A stretch of 8,371 nt of DNA from Candidatus Saccharibacteria bacterium UBA4215 (GCA_002381485.1 DFTJ01000024.1:1-8371); one strand, 5' to 3'. Shown: positions 1 to 5,571, counted from the stretch's first letter. Program-made: numbers and translations. Notes: generated by a model from the sequence alone, not told the origin.

Positions 1-515
1 ACCAGTGTCCCCTTCACGTCATTTACCGTGCCGTCCTTCATACGCTTGCCCAGGAATACCGCGAGGTACGCCAGCAGGCCGAACTTTAGAATCTCAGCTG
101 GCTGTATACTTCCCAGCACCCCTAGGTTGAACCAGCTTGTGGCACCATTAATCTCTGGCGCAATCGGCAGACCTGCGAGCGAAGCAAGCGCAAGGGCTAC
201 ACAAGCCGCCAGACCTAATATGAGCAGCTTTGAAGCGTGTTTCACCCAAATCATGTATGGAATCAGAGCTGCGCCGATAAACGCCAGCAGCGCGACGCCA
301 AAGCTAACAAACTGCTTTATAAAGAAATAGCTATCAGAATACTCGCTCCCGAAGGCTGCGTTCAAAACATTTGCCCGCTGTGGGCCAATCGCATAGATAA
401 TCACCAGCCCGAGTAGCATTAAAATACCCGTATAAATAGCAATCATGTAATCCGGGCGGTGCCGGCGCACGACGTCGCTTGATGAGCGACCAGAGTTCCA
501 CCCGCGGTCACGCAT
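1..515 (-). CDS. ftsW: FtsW-type lipid II polymerase (SEDS family), C-terminus outside window
   Basis: FtsW polymerises lipid II into septal peptidoglycan glycan strands, working in the membrane with a class B penicillin-binding protein. The first 171 residues are visible. A basic cytoplasmic N-terminus (1-22) is followed by hydrophobic segments at about 23-43, 66-88 and 96-116. The SEDS signature then follows: NGATSWFNLG (123-132) and QPAEILKFGLL (138-148). The gene runs off the left edge, so the catalytic Asp and the last membrane segments cannot be checked. The ATG (513-515) lies one base after the mraY stop, and a strong Shine-Dalgarno GGGGGAGG sits inside the end of mraY at 527-534, so translation is probably coupled. 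RodA is the main alternative; the position directly after mraY in a dcw cluster, in an operon with a PBP, favours FtsW. Confidence 0.93.
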   Translation of the reverse strand, partial: MRDRGWNSGRSSSDVVRRHRPDYMIAIYTGILMLLGLVIIYAIGPQRANVLNAAFGSEYSDSYFFIKQFVSFGVALLAFIGAALIPYMIWVKHASKLLILGLAACVALALASLAGLPIAPEINGATSWFNLGVLGSIQPAEILKFGLLAYLAVFLGKRMKDGTVNDVKGTL

Positions 516-516
516 G

Positions 517-1551
517 CTAGATAACGCCTCCCCCAACAGCAAGCATCACGCCAACAAACGAACAGACGGCAGCAATGACCCAAAAGCGCATCGTGACCTT
601 GGTCTCAGGCCACCCAATAGCCTCTAGGTGGTGATGAATCGGTGCTGAGATGAAAATCTTTTTCTTAAATACTTTTTTACTAAAGATCTGAATCAAGCTT
701 GAGCCCGCCTCGACTACAAATAGTAGACCGATAATTGGCAGCAAGAGCAACGAATCAGTCAGCATCGCCACGACACCGAGCGAGGTACCGAGCGCAAAAC
801 TACCGACATCGCCCATAAAGAAGCGAGCCGGGTAGATGTTAAACCAAAGGTAGCTGAGCAAAGCACCGACAACAGTGAAACAGAACCCGGCAATCAGTGG
901 CGTTCCCTGAAGTAAGGCGATGATGCCAAATCCACCGAATGCAATCGCTGCCAACCCGCCGGCGAGACCATCGAGGCCGTCACTAATGTTCACTGCGTTC
1001 CCAGCCGCAACGACGGCAAAGGCAAACAACGGGACGATCAGCCAGCCGAGCGCCAACTCACCCACAAACGGAACAGTCACCGCAGTCACGCCAAGCTTCT
1101 CAAAGAAGTACCAGCCAAGCCCAAGTCCGATAGCAGTAATCATCAAGAATTTCAGGCTAGAACGCAGCCCGGCCGCTCCCCCACCTTTACCGCGCAGGTT
1201 AATGATGTCATCACATAACCCAACGAATGCACCACCAAGTAGTGCCGCCAGTGGCAGCCATGTCTCTTGGCGATCGAGGTTAAAGAAGAATGTCACAATA
1301 ACAATTGCCAGCACGAACACCATACCGGCCATCGTCGGGATGTTGCGCTTAAACTTATTGGCGTGAAGCTTGGTGAACACCTTTAGCTCGGCACCGCCAA
1401 TATCTGCCGTGCGCTGTTTCTTCCAAAACTTAAAGCGATATGCAAGGAATGTATAGATAGGTGTCAGCAACATTGCCAGTACAAACGCCCCAAGACTGAG
1501 CAAAAACGTTCGAGTTAATTCATCGCTTAGTATTTCAATCGCAACATTCAT
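517..1551 (-). CDS. mraY: Phospho-N-acetylmuramoyl-pentapeptide transferase
   Basis: MraY transfers phospho-MurNAc-pentapeptide from UDP to undecaprenyl phosphate, making lipid I at the inner face of the membrane. The 344 residues are close to the usual family length and show about ten hydrophobic segments. Family motifs seen in order: HANKFKRNIPTMAG (63-76, usually HxxKxGTPTMGG), the Asp pair D114-D115, NAVNISDGLDGL (185-196), FFMGDVGS (244-251, with the Mg-binding Asp at 248) and the HHH triplet at 306-308 followed by RFW at 322-324. One oddity: the Lys usually found three residues after the second Asp (DDYxK) is Asn118 here, while Lys122 and Lys134 remain. The start ATG is two bases after the ftsI stop and has a good Shine-Dalgarno (AAAGGA, about 6 bases away). 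The HHH motif separates it from WecA-type relatives. Confidence 0.97.
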   Translation of the reverse strand: MNVAIEILSDELTRTFLLSLGAFVLAMLLTPIYTFLAYRFKFWKKQRTADIGGAELKVFTKLHANKFKRNIPTMAGMVFVLAIVIVTFFFNLDRQETWLPLAALLGGAFVGLCDDIINLRGKGGGAAGLRSSLKFLMITAIGLGLGWYFFEKLGVTAVTVPFVGELALGWLIVPLFAFAVVAAGNAVNISDGLDGLAGGLAAIAFGGFGIIALLQGTPLIAGFCFTVVGALLSYLWFNIYPARFFMGDVGSFALGTSLGVVAMLTDSLLLLPIIGLLFVVEAGSSLIQIFSKKVFKKKIFISAPIHHHLEAIGWPETKVTMRFWVIAAVCSFVGVMLAVGGGVI

Positions 1552-1553
1552 AG

Positions 1554-3293
1554 TTATCCTTTCGGTTGGATCTTTAGGTAGTCAATCATCCAGTTGGAAA
1601 TATCGGTGAAAATCGGCAGGGCGTCACGTGCGCCTTGAAACACTTTATCTTTACCAGATACTTGTACCATTATGACATATTCAGGCGTATCGGCACCACC
1701 GTATCCGATATAGCTCGCCGTTGTTTGTGTCGAGCTATACTCACCGTCGACAATAACCTGCGATGTTCCGGTTTTTCCACCAATATTGTACCCTGATCGG
1801 TCGACACCCGGGAAACCAGCCCGACGCGCTTCAGTTAGCACCCGCCGGATTTCGTTTGAAGTACTGGGCTTCACAAGCCCTTTCTCGACCGGGTCAGCTT
1901 CCTCTATTTGCTCGAAACCATTCTCGGTGATAAAGCCATCAATAATCGTCGGTTTGTAGAAACTACCCCCGTTTACTAGAGCACCAAAGCCAGCAGCCAC
2001 CTGGAGCATTGTCGCCTCCATGCCTTGCCCGAAGGACATGTTTGAGTAGCGGACTTCATTGCCAGTTGGCTGGCTTGGGGCAACAATCGACCCCGCCGCT
2101 TCGCTCGACAGCTCAATACCAGTAGGTTGGCCCAGGCGGAATCGTTCAGCAAAGTATTCGTACATTGTTTCTCGAGCTTCCCTGGTAATCTGCTCACCGT
2201 CACCCAGACGCTGAGCAATCGTTACGAAACCAGTGTTGAGCGACCACTGCATAGCTGTTTCAAACGTAATATTTCCAGTAATGCCTTTGGTTGCGTTCGA
2301 AATCACCCTGTCCTGCACTCTAATTGAATCTGTATTATTGAAGCGATCAGAGGCGCGGATGGCGTTTGTATCGATGCCAGCCGCCATCGTGAATGCCTTG
2401 ATAGTTGAGCCGGGCTCGTACGGGCCCGAGATGACGTTGTTATTAAACACTCCAACATTACTTACCTTAAAGTACTCACCCGGGCTATAGGACGGTAAGT
2501 TTGCCATTGCCAGCACCTTTCCAGTCTTAGGGTCAATCACCACGCCACTAACGTTTGTTGCTCCTGTACGGTCGGCAGCAGCCTTCAGTGCCTCTTCCAC
2601 CTTAGATTGAACGTTGCGATCAATCGTCAGCACAACATTCTTACCATCTTGTTTCGGAATTCTAACATTATTATTACCAATCGTCAGCGGAACATTTCCA
2701 ACATCTGTCACAGCTTGCAAGAGCCCGTCTTGACCCTCTAGATCTTCATTAAGGTAGCCTTCGATGCCATAGCTTCCCACTCCTTCTGCGTTGACGAATC
2801 CTAACACCTGCCCCGCAAGATTGCCCTCTGGGTAGACTCGCTGTGAGTTCTCTTGAAAGCCAATGCCCGAGAAGTTCTTCTCCTTGAGCTTGTCAGCCTG
2901 TACACGGGTCAGTTTTGTCGCCAGAATTTGATAGCGTGAGTCCGGCACGTCTAATAGCTTCTCAAAATCCTTGCGAATATTCCCCCCGGCAATATCACGA
3001 AGCGCTGTGGTAATTTCTTCCTTTTCGGTAACAGTCTGCGGATCAGCAAAAACGGTGTACACTGTTTGATTCATCGCAAGAGGGACGGTATTCTCTCCGC
3101 TCTTGGCATAAATCAAACCACGGCTGGCTGGAATAGTGAACCTGCTCTGTTGCTCGGAGGCTGCAAGCTCGACATAGTAGTCATGCCGAATGACCTGCAG
3201 ATAAAAAAGGCGTGCCACAAATATTGCTACGATGATCAATATCACCGCTGCAAGGATGCGTGAGCGACTGCCTTTTTGTAATTCTAAATTCAT
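1554..3293 (-). CDS. ftsI: Class B penicillin-binding protein, FtsI/PBP2-type transpeptidase
   Basis: This is the septal D,D-transpeptidase that cross-links peptidoglycan made by FtsW. It has 579 residues, a normal class B length. A short cytoplasmic N-terminus is followed by one membrane anchor (about 13-33), the PBP dimerisation/pedestal domain (about 50-200, including SRGLIYAKSG at 57-66) and the transpeptidase domain (about 245-565). The three active-site motifs are present: SxxK as S296-T-I-K299, SxN as S351-L-N353, and KTG at 507-509 (GGKTGTSQ). No C-terminal PASTA repeats are seen; it ends soon after the transpeptidase fold. It starts 17 bases after the ftsL-like gene with only a weak Shine-Dalgarno (GAGA), so coupling to the upstream gene is likely. 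The assignment to division rather than elongation rests on its place between ftsL and mraY/ftsW. Confidence 0.95.
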   Translation of the reverse strand: MNLELQKGSRSRILAAVILIIVAIFVARLFYLQVIRHDYYVELAASEQQSRFTIPASRGLIYAKSGENTVPLAMNQTVYTVFADPQTVTEKEEITTALRDIAGGNIRKDFEKLLDVPDSRYQILATKLTRVQADKLKEKNFSGIGFQENSQRVYPEGNLAGQVLGFVNAEGVGSYGIEGYLNEDLEGQDGLLQAVTDVGNVPLTIGNNNVRIPKQDGKNVVLTIDRNVQSKVEEALKAAADRTGATNVSGVVIDPKTGKVLAMANLPSYSPGEYFKVSNVGVFNNNVISGPYEPGSTIKAFTMAAGIDTNAIRASDRFNNTDSIRVQDRVISNATKGITGNITFETAMQWSLNTGFVTIAQRLGDGEQITREARETMYEYFAERFRLGQPTGIELSSEAAGSIVAPSQPTGNEVRYSNMSFGQGMEATMLQVAAGFGALVNGGSFYKPTIIDGFITENGFEQIEEADPVEKGLVKPSTSNEIRRVLTEARRAGFPGVDRSGYNIGGKTGTSQVIVDGEYSSTQTTASYIGYGGADTPEYVIMVQVSGKDKVFQGARDALPIFTDISNWMIDYLKIQPKG

Positions 3294-3310
3294 ATGGTCT
3301 CTAAGAGGAT

Positions 3311-3658
3311 TTATTCGACGAAAGCGGTACTAGCTGGCGCCGTCATTTCACGGGCGACTGCGCTGTTCTTGATCGTCTCGAGAGCAGTCAATCGAGCATT
3401 CTCAATCTGTAAATCTGCCTTTTCTTCGTTTAGTTCAGCAATTTGGCTGTTAATGCGCTGTGACTCATAGTCATAGCCGGTTGCGCGTGTTGCCTGAGTT
3501 AAGTATATCAACCCAAGAACGGTAATCATAAGTGCAATAAGAACAGTGTGTGCGACTGGGCCTAGCTTGATAGCCGAGACATAGCGCGTAGTGTTTTGAT
3601 TACGCGACCAGTTCTGTTGACGACGGCTCGTGTAATAGTTATTTTGTTGGTACGACAT
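3311..3658 (-). CDS. ftsL: FtsL-like divisome protein (single membrane segment plus coiled coil)
   Basis: Probable FtsL, the bitopic protein that with FtsB/DivIC activates the FtsW-FtsI synthase. Primary sequence is weakly conserved in this family, so the call rests on architecture and position. The 115 residues form a polar Gln/Asn/Arg-rich cytoplasmic tail (1-32), one membrane segment (about 34-54) and a heptad-like charged helix (about 62-100, with Leu/Ile spaced as in SQIAELNEEKADLQIENARL), then a short tail. It lies directly upstream of ftsI, the classical ftsL position. ATG at 3658 is the only usable start, because an in-frame stop lies 27 bases upstream (3683-3685). No Shine-Dalgarno is present; the 25 bases before the ATG are A/C-rich. 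A DivIC/FtsB-like identity is an alternative. Confidence 0.8.
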   Translation of the reverse strand: MSYQQNNYYTSRRQQNWSRNQNTTRYVSAIKLGPVAHTVLIALMITVLGLIYLTQATRATGYDYESQRINSQIAELNEEKADLQIENARLTALETIKNSAVAREMTAPASTAFVE

Positions 3659-3727
3659 GTGGTGGAGTGTCTTTGTTTGTGTTTATTTTTGGTGCTCTCG
3701 CCCCAGTACAGAGCGAGAGCGTTTTTT
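3652..3727 (+). ncRNA. Candidate antisense RNA over the ftsL start (speculative)
   Basis: On the plus strand there is a promoter-like pair, TTGACG at 3617-3622 and TATTTT at 3640-3645, with a 17-base spacer. Transcription would begin near 3652 and meet the terminator-shaped hairpin at 3694-3727, giving an RNA of about 75 nt. It would be complementary to the ftsL start codon (3656-3658) and its leader. No open reading frame of convincing quality lies in it. The promoter match is partial (5 of 6 and 4 of 6 consensus bases) and falls inside the ftsL coding sequence, so chance is a real possibility. Confidence 0.25.
3694..3727 (+). terminator. Terminator-shaped hairpin, plus-strand orientation
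   Basis: GCTCTCGC (3694-3701) and GCGAGAGC (3713-3720) form a perfect 8-bp stem with an 11-base loop. On the plus strand it is followed by G and six T (3722-3727), the shape of an intrinsic terminator. On the minus strand, where the operon is read, the hairpin is followed by ACCAAAAATAAAC with no T tract. It should therefore not terminate the dcw transcript, although it would fold in the leader 36 bases before ftsL. No confident plus-strand gene precedes it. Confidence 0.6.
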
Positions 3728-3730
3728 GAA

Positions 3731-3796
3731 CTACTTTACGCGGACTGAAACCACTTGTGGTTGGTCTACGTACTGTACGTTGATGTGAATTGGCAT
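3731..3796 (-). CDS. Small ORF between rsmH and ftsL (21 residues)
   Basis: An ATG-initiated 21-codon frame beginning MPIHINVQYV and ending in VSVRVK lies 22 bases after the rsmH stop. Its Shine-Dalgarno, AGAAAGGG, sits about 8 bases before the ATG and is better than that of the following ftsL gene. The product would be a short alternating hydrophobic/polar peptide with Val-rich beta-strand character, no membrane segment and no cysteines. No family is recognised. Two short dyads lie inside it (AACCAC-TT-GTGGTT and ACGTAC-N-GTACGT), so the segment could instead serve as RNA or DNA structure. It may be a true microprotein, or a leader ORF whose translation sets access to ftsL 72 bases downstream. 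Confidence 0.4.
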   Translation of the reverse strand: MPIHINVQYVDQPQVVSVRVK

Positions 3797-3818
3797 TTTA
3801 GTTGCCCTTTCTTTTTGT

Positions 3819-4709
3819 TTATTTTTTCACAGCAACCCGAAGCTTTGCGCTTCGAGATCGCGGGTTGTGAACGTCTTCGGTGGCTCCGGCTATAGGCTTC
3901 TTTGTCAGTGGCATCAATTCTGCCTCAAATCCGGCTTCAAATTGATCCTTAAAGTAGCGTTTCACGAGGCGATCCTCTAGACTGTGGAAGCTAATGACCC
4001 CCACTCTTCCGCCTGGCTTTAAAAGCTTTGGAAGTAATGGCAGCAGCGCTTCGACTTGTCCGAGTTCGTCGTTGACAGCAATACGGAGTGCTTGAAAGGT
4101 ACGCGTGGCTGGATGAATTCGTTTCCATCGGCCCCGACTACTCGCTGCAATCACTGCGGCAAGAGATTCCGTATCCTTGAATGGTCGGTTGGCGACAATC
4201 TGCTCGGCGATGTGCTTTGCGTTCATGTATGGTTCTTCACCGTAGTCATGAATGATTTGCGCCAGTTCACTGATTGATGCGTTTTCTATGAGGTCGGCGG
4301 CAGATGTTTCCTGCCGGCGATCCATGCGCATATCGAGTGGACCATTTCTTGTAAAGGAAAACCCTCGTTCGCCCTGATCGAGCTGTGGTGACGACACCCC
4401 CAAATCAACCAGGATAAGATTGAATGCCTTCCCTTCTTCTGTCAACTGCCGGGCGGCGGTCAAGAAGTCGGTGTGCATCAAACGAGCACCTTTTGTCTTC
4501 AGTGATGACACATGCTGGATTGCATATTCATCACGGTCAACTAGGACGCTCTCCGTGTAATTTCCGGTTCGCTCTAGTACTTGGCTGGCATGACCGCCAA
4601 ACCCTACTGTCAGGTCGAGATAATTCTCACCTTGCTGTGGGTCGAGACGTGCAAGCGTCGCGTCTAGAAGAACTGGAACATGTTTTTGTGGTGGATGTTC
4701 TTTACTCAT
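3819..4709 (-). CDS. rsmH: 16S rRNA (cytosine(1402)-N(4))-methyltransferase
   Basis: RsmH (MraW) uses S-adenosylmethionine to methylate N4 of C1402 in the decoding site of 16S rRNA, in the cytoplasm. With the ATG at 4709 it has 296 residues, close to the usual length of about 310. Visible motifs: HVPVLLDATL (10-19), the SAM-binding loop LDLTVGFGGH (31-40), VLVDRD (55-60), the signature run DLGVSSPQLDQGERGFSF (102-119) with LDMRMD (125-130), and SFHSLEDRLVKRYF (240-253). A GTG at 4757 would add 16 residues (ISKSSSVCQCGILGR) unlike the family, so the ATG before SKEHPPQKHVPVLL is preferred. GGAAG lies only a few bases before that ATG, and a TATACT hexamer (4717-4722) sits seven bases upstream without a clear -35. 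It is the second dcw gene, as in most bacteria. Confidence 0.96.
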   Translation of the reverse strand: MSKEHPPQKHVPVLLDATLARLDPQQGENYLDLTVGFGGHASQVLERTGNYTESVLVDRDEYAIQHVSSLKTKGARLMHTDFLTAARQLTEEGKAFNLILVDLGVSSPQLDQGERGFSFTRNGPLDMRMDRRQETSAADLIENASISELAQIIHDYGEEPYMNAKHIAEQIVANRPFKDTESLAAVIAASSRGRWKRIHPATRTFQALRIAVNDELGQVEALLPLLPKLLKPGGRVGVISFHSLEDRLVKRYFKDQFEAGFEAELMPLTKKPIAGATEDVHNPRSRSAKLRVAVKK

Positions 4710-4832
4710 TCTTCCAAGTATACCGCATTGGCAGACAGAGGAAGATTTCGAGATCACCTAACCGATAGTGAAGCTGTTTGTTTTCGCAGGTGTGTTTGTT
4801 TTTGAAAAGTCGAGTGTAACGGCTATACGGGG

Positions 4833-4846
4833 GTTACGAACGTAAC
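4833..4846 (-). other. Short perfect hairpin in the rsmH leader, with competing partner
   Basis: GTTACG-TT-CGTAAC (minus strand) is a perfect inverted repeat that could form a GUUAC stem closed by a GUUC tetraloop. A further GTTAC at 4816-4820 (minus-strand sense) can pair with the same GTAAC arm across a 12-base loop, so two mutually exclusive hairpins are possible. GAGT (4846-4849) and ACTC (4812-4815) flank the whole element and could close it. Functional meaning is unknown. Confidence 0.4.
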
Positions 4847-5007
4847 TCATACCCAGCTGAAACACCCTGTTGAGAGACTTATGTGAGGTGGAGTTTTTGG
4901 GAGGTGTGTTTTTGAGGAAGGTGCTTCGGATTGTTTAATGTGTTCCGATGTCCACGCCTCACTACCAGATAGTTGATCTCGAGAGTTTTATTCTCTTTAC
5001 GTATTAG

Positions 5008-5021
5008 ATTGTTAAAGAACA
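5008..5021 (-). promoter_or_regulatory. boxA-like antitermination sequence
   Basis: The minus strand reads TGTTCTTTAACAAT, which differs at one base from the Escherichia coli rRNA leader boxA, TGCTCTTTAACAAT (recalled from memory), the RNA element bound by NusB-NusE. It lies 20 to 33 bases after the mraZ stop, in operon orientation and at the head of the long untranslated gap, where Rho-dependent termination could otherwise occur. Alternatively, TTAACA (5010-5015) with AATAAA (4987-4992) at a 17-base spacing could be a weak internal promoter for rsmH. Confidence 0.35.
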
Positions 5022-5040
5022 GACGAAATGCGGCAATAAC

Positions 5041-5409
5041 CTAGTCGGGCACCATCAGGCGCCAGTACTTCCCTGCTCGGACCGCGACGATAGCTTTATC
5101 AATACCTGCATAATCCATCAGGTGCTGCTCAATCGTTACACGACCCTGTTTTTGGTCAAGCTCAGCCTCGGTTTTCCCGCGGCGAAACTGTACGTTAACA
5201 TCAGCCGTCTTCTCGTCGAGAATACTGCTACTATTGTTTAACGCGGCCTCAACATCTCCGTCCCATACTGATTTTGGGTATAGGTGAAGATAGCGCCCGA
5301 ATCCTCTGGTAAGTACTACCCCCGATGCAAATTCTGCGCGAACCTCGACGGGTATCGTCAATCGACGTTTATCGTCTAGTTTTCGCTCAAAATAGTCTAC
5401 GTGGGCCAC
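5041..5409 (-). CDS. mraZ: MraZ, transcriptional regulator of the dcw operon
   Basis: MraZ is an AbrB/SpoVT-fold DNA-binding protein that binds repeated TGGG-type boxes before its own operon and generally represses it. The 122 residues contain the two expected copies of the half-motif: LDDKRRLTIP (11-20) and LDQKQGRVTI (84-93), each with the conserved Asp and Arg. The protein is shorter than the roughly 140-150 residues of well-known homologues and ends soon after the second domain (WRLMVPD). Translation starts at GTG (5407-5409); AAAGGA lies about 6 bases upstream and an in-frame stop further upstream excludes an earlier start. It is the first long gene of the operon, and its probable binding sites lie in the promoter at 5515-5540. 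Confidence 0.95.
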   Translation of the reverse strand: MAHVDYFERKLDDKRRLTIPVEVRAEFASGVVLTRGFGRYLHLYPKSVWDGDVEAALNNSSSILDEKTADVNVQFRRGKTEAELDQKQGRVTIEQHLMDYAGIDKAIVAVRAGKYWRLMVPD

Positions 5410-5411
5410 TC

Positions 5412-5483
5412 TTATTCCTTTGGCATTCGTGCGTTCAGGTTGTTTTGGTTATTTTTTAATGTGATGTTTGTCTTAGTGGGCAT
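5412..5483 (-). CDS. Leader ORF before mraZ (23 residues)
   Basis: An ATG frame beginning MPTKTNITLKNN and ending ARMPKE lies in the untranslated leader of the dcw transcript. It is Asn/Lys/Thr-rich and unlike a membrane or signal peptide. A purine-rich GGAAAGAG sits just upstream of the ATG. Its TAA stop (5412-5414) falls just after the mraZ Shine-Dalgarno AAAGGA, two bases before the mraZ GTG, so a ribosome finishing it could reinitiate on mraZ. It is not a recognised attenuator, since no run of one amino-acid codon and no leader terminator were seen. It may be a chance frame. Confidence 0.3.
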   Translation of the reverse strand: MPTKTNITLKNNQNNLNARMPKE

Positions 5484-5506
5484 TGCTGCTCTTTCCACTG
5501 AGCTTC

Positions 5507-5535
5507 ACTATACTACCCACAATTACCCACTACAA
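5507..5535 (-). promoter_or_regulatory. Main promoter of the dcw operon
   Basis: On the minus strand, TTGTAG (5530-5535) and TATAGT (5507-5512) are separated by exactly 17 bases. The -10 matches the sigma-70 consensus at 5 of 6 bases and the -35 at its first three. Transcription would start near 5500, giving a leader of about 90 bases before mraZ. It lies just after the terminator of the upstream gene unit and is overlapped by the MraZ boxes, as expected for an autoregulated promoter with a weak -35. Confidence 0.7.
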
Positions 5536-5540
5536 CCCCC
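5515..5540 (-). promoter_or_regulatory. MraZ operator: three GTGGGT-type boxes at 10-base period
   Basis: The minus strand carries GGGGGT (5535-5540), GTGGGT (5525-5530) and GTGGGT (5515-5520), each start exactly 10 bases apart with 4-base spacers TGTA and AATT. Direct TGGG repeats with about one helical turn of spacing before mraZ are the established MraZ-binding signature in other bacteria. Here they span the spacer and -35 of the dcw promoter, so bound MraZ should block RNA polymerase. The first box has G in place of T at its second position. Confidence 0.82.
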
Positions 5541-5571
5541 AATTTTGACAATTCTAACAAGTTCTGTTTAT

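Larger units (their letters stand above)
4710..5040. other. Long non-coding gap between mraZ and rsmH
   Basis: This 331-base stretch has no convincing gene on either strand, which is unusual because the other dcw genes downstream are tightly packed. On the minus strand (operon sense) it begins with a boxA-like sequence (5008-5021). A C/A-rich unstructured stretch follows, containing repeats of an AAAAACACACCT-like unit (copies at 4788-4805, 4885-4900 and 4901-4916). Next come overlapping short hairpins around 4812-4849, and finally TATACT just before rsmH. No terminator-like hairpin with a minus-strand T tract is present, so mraZ and rsmH are probably still co-transcribed. A 30-codon ATG frame (4758-4850, minus) has no good ribosome-binding site and is not called. 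Confidence 0.6.

Noticed and set aside
28..330. Plus-strand open frame of 100 codons at the left edge
   Set aside because: Antisense to the FtsW signature motifs, which clearly define the minus-strand gene.
920..1366. Plus-strand open frame of 148 codons opposite mraY
   Set aside because: Pro/Ala/Ser-rich shadow of a well-supported membrane protein gene; no ribosome-binding site and no recognisable domain.
3657..3788. Plus-strand short frame reading through the hairpin (Trp/Cys-rich)
   Set aside because: No ribosome-binding site, interrupted by the terminator structure and antisense to the ftsL leader and small ORF.
4710..4757. Longer RsmH from a GTG start at 4757
   Set aside because: The added 16 residues do not resemble RsmH N-termini, and the ATG at 4709 gives the usual beginning shortly before HVPVLL.
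4758..4850. Minus-strand 30-codon ATG frame before rsmH, in frame with it and stopped by TAG
   Set aside because: Only a weak GGGT near the start, low-complexity product, and it overlaps the inverted-repeat segment; too little support to call.
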